Shown here piece after piece: positions 47,702-56,446 of a stretch of DNA of 64,000 nt (the stretch's first letter is position 1; every line of letters starts with the position of its first letter). The stretch covers positions 6,238,761 to 6,302,760 of the forward strand of contig JAJEKV010000051.1 of assembly GCA_021234155.1 (NCBI GenBank). The letters run 5' to 3'. This DNA is from Isoetes taiwanensis. Lineage: Eukaryota > Streptophyta > Lycopodiopsida > Isoetales > Isoetaceae. Both the position numbers and the translations under genes were made by a program. Under the pieces are notes generated by a model that ran no database searches, was not told the origin of the DNA, and was given only the letters and a program-made list of their open reading frames with translations.

Positions 47702-48286
47702 CCGTTATCAGAATACAGCGAGATTTTCCCTAAATTCTTTTTTTCCTTTTTTCCCCCCAGAATGAGGATAACAGCCAATAATGAATGTTTTCTTCTCCCA
47801 GGAGAAAACTTTCAAGAAAAGGCAGGCCCGTACTGGGAATTTCAGAGAAACTAGAATCTAAGACTCCTAACCTGACCCTACCCTGACAGCCCCCTAGATC
47901 TGGCGCGGGGCCCAAGAACGGAACTAATTAGACACCATAAATCTCCATACCACCACATCAAGATCCCGGATGTGATGAGATGGTTGGAGATCGAAGAATG
48001 CAGCCCAATAGTATATCGGTTCTATCCCAAATTCCAGGGGGGCACTCATAAGCACGATTTCATTAATTGGAGAAAATAAGCCAATTTTGAGAATTTTAAG
48101 CACACCTAATTTGCTCTAGCACGAATACTTTCACCTACTTCTCGAGCACAAGAAACATGAGGTAATTAACATACACATATACATACAAATTTTGTGTTAT
48201 ACTTGTACGTGTACATGACACTCGTAGAAGCTCAATAATGGCCCTACTTTGTACACCAATAATTCACATCAATAATTTTACTTCAC

Positions 48287-48294
48287 TATAAAAA
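48287..48294 (+). promoter_or_regulatory. TATA box of small gene 1
   Basis: TATAAAAA lies 43 bp before the ATG at 48330. The same spacing occurs at small gene 2. Upstream both promoters share CAATAATTCAC, CACTTCACTATAAAA-like text and TTGTACGTRTACA about 75 bp further up. Confidence 0.7.
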
Positions 48295-48329
48295 TGGCTT
48301 GACTCGGGGGAAGAGGTCATTCATCTTCC

Positions 48330-48575
48330 ATGGCTTCCTCGATGCCTCGTCCAGAGCACATCCGCTCTTTCAAGTGTTACTTGAGCTACAACGATCTGGG
48401 CGAATGCGCTAGAAATGGCGTTAATCTTGATCCATGGCTCCTATCCAAAGTTGATGGACCTGCTAGTGCTTGCAGGAAGCTCACTCGTGTTGTTGTGCAC
48501 ATTTACTGGCTTCCTGATCAGGAGATCTATGAGCTGAATAGCATCACGAGCTTTGGTGTTGATGATATTGAGTGA
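48330..48575 (+). CDS. small protein gene 1 of a tandem pair (81 aa), unknown function
   Basis: An intact 81-codon ORF, paralogous to the ORF at 48903. Shared features in order are IR/EAxKCxxSxxDL, a Cys, LDPWLLSK or LDPYLRRK, then VxVHIYWLP or VMIHLIWLP, and YELNSIT or YEISGIT, ending in an acidic tail. No signal peptide and no membrane segment. The strand-like IYWLP segment and the conserved Cys suggest a small folded protein, not a random ORF. The start is supported by the TATA box 43 bp upstream and by conservation of that distance between the paralogs. I do not recognise the family. It lies near the left end of the 8.4-kb element. Confidence 0.6.
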   Translation: MASSMPRPEHIRSFKCYLSYNDLGECARNGVNLDPWLLSKVDGPASACRKLTRVVVHIYWLPDQEIYELNSITSFGVDDIE

Positions 48576-48859
48576 ATCTGCACCTGCTAATAATGTAATA
48601 ATGACATGGGTACCTAATAACTAAGTAAGGATGTAATAGCATTCTTATTAAGGATGTAATATCATGTACCACCTCCACTTTTTCTGCAAGCTATCATTGA
48701 ATTCAATCATAGCTAAATTCGTCAAGCAAACATGTTTTCAAACATACGCATATTAGTACGAAATATGTATTATTCTTGTACGTATACAACAGTCTGATAC
48801 ACGTTCAATAATGGTGGTGAAGTCTACCCCAATAATTCACCTCAATCATTCCACTTCAC

Positions 48860-48867
48860 TATAAAAG
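48860..48867 (+). promoter_or_regulatory. TATA box of small gene 2
   Basis: TATAAAAG lies 43 bp before the ATG at 48903, matching the spacing of gene 1. The upstream ~150 bp are clearly homologous to those of gene 1. Confidence 0.7.
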
Positions 48868-48902
48868 CTTCTCACTTCGGGGCTAAATTTCATTGATCTC
48901 CC

Positions 48903-49145
48903 ATGGATTTTTCGCCTTCTTCAGTTCACCACATTGAGGCGATCAAGTGCTCAATAAGCCACTCTGATCTTGTTGGTTGCCTAGATAGGCATCTTCTTCT
49001 TGATCCCTACCTGCGAAGAAAAGCTTTGGGCGCTGAGATTCATTGCCCTGCGTCAATTCGTGTTATGATCCATCTGATTTGGCTTCCTGAGCGCATGAGC
49101 TATGAGATATCAGGGATCACTACTACAGATCCTGAAGATGAATGA
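48903..49145 (+). CDS. small protein gene 2 of a tandem pair (80 aa), unknown function
   Basis: An intact 80-codon paralog of small gene 1, 573 bp downstream, with a duplicated promoter. The protein keeps the KCxxSxxDL start, LDPYLRRK, the hydrophobic HLIWLPE strand and YEISGIT, with an acidic tail DPEDE. Divergence between the two proteins is large (well under half identical by eye), while lengths, spacing and promoter blocks are kept. That is the pattern of an old tandem duplication under selection, but selection has not been tested. Unknown function. Being cargo of a mobile element, it could be a regulator or a suppressor of host silencing; that is speculation. Confidence 0.6.
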   Translation: MDFSPSSVHHIEAIKCSISHSDLVGCLDRHLLLDPYLRRKALGAEIHCPASIRVMIHLIWLPERMSYEISGITTTDPEDE

Positions 49146-49283
49146 ATCACCTGTTTGGCATTGTATAGTGTAAGAGCTCTTGTGTTGAGATGAAAACCGC
49201 AGAGCCTAATGAATAATAACTAGTCTATTGTAAGTTGCATGTCATGTATGATATAGTAATTATGTAAAAGAGCATTGCATACC

Positions 49284-50004
49284 TCAAGAGTTCTCATCTT
49301 CGTCGTTAGCTTCTTTAGCCACTAATTCTTGCAACTGAGCCCCCACACTACTGGGGATCACCGCTGACAACGGCCTGGTCTCTACGGCCCAACCATAGTC
49401 TATTGTTTTCAAATGTTGGTAGCGTGGCGGGTCATTAGGATTCGGTCTCCAATTCTTGCTCCAGCAATCCCTATACTGCATTGCATATGAGGTACCCAGG
49501 CAACAAATTCATAACAGAAACCCCTATCCATGCTTCACCCAACTTCATGTCAGATACGGCATCGTTTGGATCTGTGAAGACGATGACACCTGTAGCATAA
49601 GGCAGTTTGCAGCACTCGTGCAGTAACTCACATGTCTTTTCCACTAGTTTATCCCTGCAAATCCCCTGCAATTCAATTGGTTTACTGTTTTCTTCACAAG
49701 CATTTACTGGGACTTGCCAATTTATTTGTTTGATCTGACCAGGTAGTGTGCTAACATCGGGTCCTGGCGTGATTTCATTCTGAACGTCACTTTTGGACCA
49801 AAGAACGAAGCTACCAATAGCTTCCCCTAGCTGGTTGAATTCCGGTTCTGGAAACGGCAGTGGTATCTGCCCATCAAAGACAACGACAAGAGAAACTACT
49901 ATCAATTCGTCTGGCACACGGACGTTGTGGTGATTTTTGAAGTTATGCAGTCTGCCCTCAGCCACCTTCTTCCCCAACAGGTAGAAAGACTGTAGAGGTT
50001 CCAT
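49284..50004 (-). pseudogene. DUF8039-like gene, frameshifted
   Basis: A minus-strand ORF from 50004 runs LLGKKVAEGRLHNFKNHHNV, then VVVFDGQIPLPFPEP, then LGEAIGSFVLWSKSDV. This order (VAxGR, a hydrophobic strand, LPxP, LGEAxGSFVxW) matches my memory of DUF8039, a domain found in plant transposon-associated proteins. A second part (TGVIVFTDPNDAVSDMKLG, WIGVSVMNLLPGYLICN) follows. The frame ends at 49471, and the reading continues after a one-base shift as QYRDCWSKNWRPNPNDPPRY to a natural acidic end at 49284. So it is one gene with a frameshift. The function of DUF8039 is unknown to me. It is convergent with the ParB-like gene on the plus strand. Confidence 0.5.
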
Positions 50005-50879
50005 CCTACAAGAAAGTCAACACTGCTCGTCAACATCGCGATGGTGATCCGCTGGACCTCATTAGTAGAAAAAAATGCACATTACTAAAGGCCACAAGGG
50101 ACGACATAAAACCTCAGGAAGATCGCGAGGGCGATCCGCTTGACCACATAGGTATGAATCAAACAAGCACAAGACACAGAGGGGCCGGGGAGATCGCGAG
50201 TGTGATCCTTCGGACCTCTCCTTCGGACATCTTGAATCCTTCAAATCTACCTAGAATCTTTCTCTAATCTAACTAACCTTCTTCAGCTCAAACTATTTTC
50301 TCTGACCATTTAAAAAACACTTTCCTACTGGACTTATCTCGACAAGATCGCAATCGCGATAGACTCGATGTAATCTCGCGTCGCGTTATAACTGCTATGC
50401 TCCGGATGAACGCAGTCGCGATTCTTTTAGGCAGAGATCCGAACAGGTCCAACTGAGCAACAAAGAGATATTTGAGTAACTCTCGCAAATCAAATGTTTA
50501 CGTGAATACTAATTGCAACTGTTATTTCCACAACGATTCTAAGCCTTTCTGTTAATTACAATGGAGATCTGTCGTGAATTGTACACATGGGAGCAGAACC
50601 ATTAGCAGAACCATTATGTTACTGTGATATCCCCTCACTATCAATTAGTCCGAGAAATAAACAATTGAATTGGGCCTCGCTTACCAGATTATACAGATCC
50701 GTGAACAGCATATACCAAGAAAGAGATGGTGTCAATACAGTGAATTACATTATGGTTGTGAAAACACTATTATAACCACGCATTTACAACAAATCGAAAA
50801 TCAGTCCCGAATTGGATAATTTCTAGCTGGATAAACAGTAAGGCATTAGGATTTTGTACCCCGGTAGCTTAAGTTAGGC
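50005..50879. other. non-coding with scattered GATCGCG motifs
   Basis: No convincing gene. Motif copies at about 50036, 50121, 50191, 50346 and 50410, e.g. GATCGCGAGGGCGATCC and GATCGCAATCGCGAT. Confidence 0.6.
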
Positions 50880-51511
50880 GAGCGCCTTCAAGATGAGACC
50901 TAGAGCCCTGAAGAACAGATCGAGCGCCTCGAGGAACAGAACGAGCGCCCAGACGAGAAGAACACCCTGCTCGATTACAAAATGGCAATCCCGCCTTCAA
51001 GACGGAGCGCGAAATTCGGGTTCAAAATTTAAATTCAGTTGTCTTTTTCAGTCCTTCAACCGCGCTCCAGAGGCATGTACATTTTGGTTCCGTGGTGCTT
51101 TTATTGCGCGGTCTGTTGGCACGGGGGGAAGGTTATATCTCTCACTTTACGTACACATTTTGAATTTAGAGGTCCAGGACAAAAAGTACCTCTTGTCCGG
51201 AAAATGCCACATTTACAATAAAGTTGTTGGGTCTCCATAAATAAGGGCGGCTGCATTAATGGTGTGTAATTATGAATGCCGGCCGTATTAATGGCAGGCA
51301 TTTATGGCGCGGCAGGTCCCGCACGTGCCGTATTAAATTATTCCGTCTTGGATAGCAGTATTTAATTTCGCGATTCTGAGAATTTCTGCTTCTTCCGCCC
51401 AGCGCCTTCGACGAGCGCCTTCCGCGATTCTCGCGCCTTCACCTCCTCCGAGCGCCTTCCGCCGCAGGCGTACAGAAGCCATTTTTCGAATTCTTTCGGC
51501 GCCGGCGATCC
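50880..51511 (+). promoter_or_regulatory. GC-rich promoter/leader of the ParB-like gene with CGAGCGCCTTC repeats
   Basis: At least five scattered copies of CGAGCGCC(TTC) lie at about 50880, 50923, 50943, 51411 and 51450, with variants at 51396 and 51432. The region leads directly to the start codon at 51512. A TATAAA-type box is not obvious. Whether the repeats bind a protein is unknown. Confidence 0.4.
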
Positions 51512-51647
51512 ATGGCACCAAAAGCCCATCTCAGAGAAGGTTAGTTCTAACCCCAGATCGTGGGCGCGATTTCTTTCGATAATGCATGTTTAATTCTATT
51601 GTTCAGCTTTTCGTAATGTAGTCATGAAAAGGTCTGGAACTCAACAG

Positions 51648-51889
51648 GATCGCGGCTGCGATCCTGCTGAGTGCTCGGACGGATCGCGTCCGCGATCCTG
51701 CTGACTGCTCGGTAGCATCGCGGCCGCGATCCTGTTGAGTGCTCAACAACATCGCGGGCGCGATCTTCATGAGAGCTCACGACGTGCGCGACCGCGATCT
51801 TGTATAGCACTCAAGAAGATCGCGGTCGCGCGATCGTCATGAGCTCTCATGAAGATCGCGTTTCCTTGGTGCTCTTGACTTTACAGAAG
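51648..51889 (+). repeat. tandem array of seven palindromic units (34-36 bp) in intron 1
   Basis: Unit starts: 51648, 51682, 51716, 51750, 51784, 51818 and 51854; spacing 34 bp five times, then 36. Each starts with a near-palindrome such as GATCGCGGCTGCGATC, GATCGCGTCCGCGATC or CATCGCGGCCGCGATC, followed by a variable stretch ending in GCTC (TGCTGAGTGCTCGGAC type). The central two to four bases vary while both arms are kept. The array lies wholly within intron 1 of the ParB-like gene. Confidence 0.9.
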
Positions 51890-54632
51890 AATGTGTACAT
51901 TAGGGTATACTGAATTCACAACTTGCTTGCAGCTCTGGATTTGTTTCGCGGTCCAGACGTTGAGCCTTCTAAGATCATCACACCTTCCAATGAAAGAAAG
52001 TGGTGCATTGAAATTGCACAAGCAATTCCACGCACGAAAGCTACACCGAAGCGTAAAGACCTCTGCTTGTTCCTCAGGACTGGCAAAAAAGCCGATGACA
52101 TACAGCAGATAGGAATTGCAATTGCTATGTGAAGGAACAAAAAACAATGTCCAAGACGCTATTATATGCAGCGTGGAGGACACACAAAATTTGCAGTTCA
52201 TTGAGTACGTCCTTAAATGGTTAAACTATGATCCCTCGCTCATGACAGCTAGCAAGTTAAACAAGCCCGCCACTGGAAAGGATGTTCCAACCAGTGCGAA
52301 AGGATACGGCTGGGAACTGCAGTCCTATGAATCTCTGTCTCTGTCCGGAATAACTGGCAATAGGGATATATTGTCTGGCTTCTCGACATGCAGAAAAGGT
52401 TTGCAGACAGATAAGAAACCACCCAGCATTGCATTGAAAGCTAAACGAGATGACAAGATGCCTTCTATAATGGACACTAACTGGTTAAGAGCTCAGGCGA
52501 AGAAAAAACATGTGAAGCCCGTATCTCTAGCAGAAGACTCTGCCCAGCCCAGAGCCCTGTCTGTGGAGCCTGTTTCCACTGCCCAACCTTCTGCTATTAT
52601 AGATCCTTCTCAGCCTTTGGCTATTTGTGCTCCCCCTATTATGCCGAAAGATACTACTGTCCCAAACAAGATATCGAATTTCACAATCAGCCTCCGCAAA
52701 CTCAATACTTCTGATATCGGAGAACCTTCTTCTTCCAACACCGCCCTTCCGTCTCAGGTGTTCCATCGTCCAAGAGCTTAGCATTTCCTCTTGCTTCTGA
52801 ACTGCCGACCGAGCTCAAATTCAATCCTGAGGAAGAACGCAAATTGGCAGAACAAACTGCACAGAAGCTTGAACAATTCAAACGGTTCTATCCGCTTGGT
52901 GTGAACTGGTTTATGAAGGTCTCCATATTTGATTGTGAGCCAGCTCCTGCTATCACGTGCAGACTCTCGTGAAGAGTTTCAAGACGTATCCTACGGAGGT
53001 GCTCACACCGGCCGATGTTGTCCCCTTCGACCCCATTACCAGGTGATTGTTATTGTTCATGATTTCTGGTTTGTGGCTTCCTAACTTACAAGTGCAACAT
53101 TATTTCAGGAAAAAGATCACGTGGAATATAGAGGCTGACTTGAAGGACAAGAAATTTTGGATAATATCTGGTAACCACAGTATATGTGCAGCTCAGTTGC
53201 TATGCGGTGTTGTTGGAGAGCTGGAACAGCGGCTGGAGTTTGCTAAAGCCTACGCGAGGAGAAGAACAAGAGTGCTTAATGGAAACTTGACAGATAGAGA
53301 ATATATTGAGTTGAGCATTCAGTGCAATGAAGTCATCGCTAACACTGTATACAGAGAGCCATTGTTAGAGAAGCTTCAACAGCTGCGGCATCAACATAAA
53401 GCATATGGATGTCCTCCTCAAGGTCCCATTGGCACTGCCACCACCTCAGCATGGAAGGTATTTTTATTAGCCCAGCTCAATGACATCGCGGCCGCGATTT
53501 CCCTGACCATTTGTTTTGTAGGACTTCCACGAGATAGCTACCACAACGTTGAAGGTGAAGGAGCTAAAGGACGAGAAGCAATTTATTTTTATGGAGGAGC
53601 GGGTGTTCAGAAAGTTAATGGAAGTGGCCAACAGATGGGTCAACAAAAGATGCGTGGACGAGCATGGAGATTTTCCGATAAGCCCTCGAAGGACTTCTTC
53701 AACAAAACCTGGTTAAGATACCCTCGAGGCATGTCTAATGCGAGAGGTTTCTCGACTTCGATGAGATTTTGGAAGGAAAGACATACATTAAGGTGCAAAG
53801 CGGATATCATGGCAGGTTTAATTGCCAGCAGCACGCCATTGATATTAGAAGCCTGAGCTTCATGCGGAAAGAGATTTTGTCATACGCTTCCACGCTGCTT
53901 CAGAAAGAATACACTTTTTGGGAAGAATTGCTTTCTGAATTTCCTGCTTTCACGGAACAGCGGATTCTGGATATATCTGATTCCGATACAGAGTACGTGA
54001 AAGCCAATTATAATAAGGAACATGTTGTGGGTAATTTGCCCGTTGCATTTCTAGAACCCATTAGATCGATTTTGAAACCTGAAGAGGCTATCAAAATCAA
54101 GGAGAAGAAAAATGTTGTACATGCTGTAACGAAGGAAGGGATTCCTACCTCCACTCCAGTATCTGAGAATGCAACTATGGTGTTCATAGACATTAGAGGA
54201 TTCTCTGCATTATAGACGTGCAAGAAATACATGGAACTCTTCACAAGAATATCCAGCATGACAACTGCTAACATTTATCACCTTGTGATTCTGATGCGGT
54301 CTGCGAACTTGCCAGATTGCTTGTACAGCCAGAAACAGATTCAAGGCGGGTCCCATATTTCTGTACATATGACGAGCCAGGATGGGTGAACAAGAAAAGG
54401 GTGAAGGAATATCAGTATTACATCACCCATATGTGCATTAACAGAAGCGACTCCAGGGTCAACGCGATAATGCCGGAGCTGGAGCTTCGTTTGACACAGG
54501 TGAGCACTGCACCAAAGAACACGCCCTTGCCACCAATGCCTGTCAGTGGTGACGAAGATACTGATGAGAAAATGAAGAAAAAATGGCAGACTTATTTCAC
54601 TGTTAGCCCTTTGGGCTAAACATATGTATGAG

Positions 54633-54783
54633 TGGCATAGGCCACATGTATTTATCACATTGGACCACTTGATCTAGGGCCCAGATTTAGCCCACATATG
54701 TGGTAGGTGGCATAGGCCACATGTAGTTGTCATATTGGACCCCACAATCTATGGCCCAGATTTAGCCTAGATCTGTGGTAGGT
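54633..54783 (+). repeat. 75-bp tandem pair inside the ParB-like gene
   Basis: TGGCATAGGCCACATGTA starts at 54633 and 54708. Each unit ends GCCCAGATTTAGCC plus about 20 bp. It follows the stop at 54617 and precedes T/A-rich leader-like sequence to 55040. It interrupts the coding match and may lie in an intron or be an insertion. Confidence 0.75.
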
Positions 54784-55949
54784 GAGATGTTAGTTAGGGT
54801 TAGGGTTTTGCTCTACTATTTAGAGAGAGCATTTCCTCTCATTGTTTAGGTTTTTGCTCACGTTTTGGAGCACCTCCTTTTGGAGCATCAACATGATTCT
54901 GTTTTGTTCATTCTTTCTCTTGTTCTTGTTCTTGGAGTTTCTTCCCACCTTCTTTTGTTGATCCAGCATGAGCATTTGTGGCAGCCTTGTGGCATCCGGC
55001 AGTCATGGACTGCTGCTGCAAGGTGATGCCAAGAACCCCAAATATCAACATTCACGGGTAAACCCAGGTACAAGTTTGTCGGAATGGAAGGTGACCACGT
55101 GCTGAAGTGCCAGTTGAAGACATCATATGCTTACTACCTAGTTGACAAGCTTGTGCCCAAGGATGGTTGTGTTCTTGATTTCTTCTCAGCAGGTACTGCT
55201 TCCCGTGTCGCCTTAATGCAGGGAAAGAAAAGTATTGCTTTCGAAAGCCAGGGTAAAGTATGCCGATTTCTGAGGGCTTTCCTAGATAAGCTCGAAAAAC
55301 TGGTCAGACAGGGCGCTGGGGAGACAGTTGAAGAGGATAAGGCAGAGCCTGTGAATGATCCTCAGGCGATCAATTTAAACATTACCCAGAGAACAGATAT
55401 ATCTAACATTGATACAATCTTGGATCAAATGGATGAGAAAAGCTATGAGGAACGAATGCAGGAAACGAAAAGACTTCTGGAGGCTACTGAGAAAGGTATT
55501 ATTGCGCTAGAGCCCGTGTTTCAAAAATTGGGGGCTTTAAACAAAACATTTGATGCCTACATGCCTTTCTTGACAGGCGGGTCGAGTTTCGAATACGTAG
55601 GCATGGACGTGGACCCTACCGCTCAAGAGGGTGAGCCATCAGGTACACAAGAGCATCAGGTTCCAGCAAAGAAAAAAACCAAACTCTTCCATGCACCCGA
55701 TATCGCTGCAGGCCGAAAGCGTGAAGTGGCGCATCTGTCGAAGGCAACCCCATGGATACTGAGACTGAAGGACCGGATCCACATGTCCAACTCCTTGCGC
55801 AGGCCATGTCTGTAGAAATCCCAGAAGTAACAGGCTATACTGAGATGGACACAGAAGATCTTCTACAAAGGGGCCAGGACCATGTAGCTAGGATAGCTGC
55901 TGAGATAGGTGTTGTACCTGAGTCAGTATCGGAAACCCAGATGGACTAA

Positions 55950-56446
55950 TTTCTGCCCCTATGGCAAAGTAATGTACATTGAAAATGTTTGAGGAATAAA
56001 AATTACAATGCTTTGAAGTTTTCCAATCTTTGAGTTTTCTTACTATTTCAGTTTTGTTTTTTGTCTAAACTTTCCTTGACACGACAGCTCAGAATGTTCG
56101 CCATCGCGATCCTCATTATCAATTTCATTTCTTTTTATCCATGTGTAGAGCTTAACGGAATTGTGATATTACATCCATGGGCTAGCTAGGCAGCTTCAAA
56201 TCTTCGTCGTGGCGATCCTGCTGAGTATTTTCACTCTTTCTTGTGGACCGCTCTTACTCACAAAGGAGCTTGGGATAGCCTTATACATGTCAAAGTCGGA
56301 TACATCGCTGGTTGTGACCAAAAAACAGCGGAAAAAACGTCAACTTTTACTCTGTTGCAACCATTTACGATGTTTTATAGACAACCAAGAACCTATTTCA
56401 TGCTAAACAAGAATTCCGAAATTCTCTAATTAATTAAATCGTGCTT
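55950..56446. other. 3' region of the 8.4-kb element, no gene
   Basis: Contains AATAAA at 55995 that could be the polyadenylation signal of the ParB-like gene, two single GATCGC-type motif copies (about 56101 and 56206) and the right terminal inverted repeat. Confidence 0.55.

Larger units (their letters stand above)
51512..55949 (+). pseudogene. ParB/sulfiredoxin-like plus methyltransferase-like gene, intron-bearing, frameshifted
   Basis: Exon 1 is 51512-51539 (MAPKAHLRE). Intron 1 (51540-51932) joins in frame to ALDLFRGPDVEPSKII. Further GT-AG introns that keep frame: 52919-52962 (44 bp), 53043-53108 (66 bp) and 53457-53521 (65 bp). The middle part reads LTPADVVPFDPITR, KITWNIEADLKDKKF and WIISGNHSICAAQLL, with the order of a ParB/Srx fold (GNHS in place of the usual G-x-H/R-R). 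The C-terminal part (from about 55050) reads KCQLKTSYAYYLVDKL, then VLDFFSAGTASRVALMQGKK with Glu soon after. This resembles motif X plus motif I (DPFxGxGT type) of amino-methyltransferases. I cannot see a DPPY motif; sequence before it (54.6-55.05 kb) is disturbed by a 75-bp repeat pair. Frame changes not explained by introns occur near 52125, 52745, 53690, 54210 and 55745, so the copy is probably dead. The linker 52500-52740 is Pro/Ser-rich. The C-terminus is acidic and helical. I know of no described plant gene with this pairing. Confidence 0.6.
48050..56446. mobile_element. 8.4-kb TIR element of unrecognised type, with small genes and a ParB/methyltransferase-like gene
   Basis: The ends are inverted: AAGCACGATTTCATTAATT at the left and the complement of AAGCACGATTTAATTAATT at the right; pairing extends to about 25 bp with two mismatches. 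TCAT is duplicated at 48046-48049 and 56447-56450. The unit A copy of the same LINE shows the uninterrupted target (CACTCATCATAAAC at about 36547), so both ends are exact. Contents: two tandem small ORFs, a DUF8039-like gene on the minus strand, and an intron-bearing ParB/methyltransferase-like gene on the plus strand. Palindromic GATCGCG motifs are spread through the non-coding parts. I see no DDE transposase, recombinase, RT or helicase. It may be non-autonomous, or its mobility gene may be one of these unrecognised ORFs. Confidence 0.92.

Noticed and set aside
42133-47765. Many plus-strand ORFs of 60-104 codons over LINE B
   Set aside because: They are antisense shadows of ORF1 and ORF2, and the same shadows recur at the matching places in unit A.
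50893-51240. 115-codon plus-strand ORF upstream of the ParB-like gene
   Set aside because: Low-complexity Arg/Ser text created by the CGAGCGCC repeats, with no family match that I recognise.
51648-51889. CRISPR array
   Set aside because: Regular 34-36 bp spacing and palindromic units look CRISPR-like, but the window is plant nuclear DNA, units are contiguous with no unique spacers of constant length, the repeats vary, and no cas genes are present. It is an intronic minisatellite.
48050-56446. CACTA, Mutator, Helitron or Maverick/Polinton identity
   Set aside because: No CACTA ends or 3-bp duplication; no 9-bp duplication or long arms; Helitrons make no duplication or TIR; no polymerase B, integrase or capsid genes.
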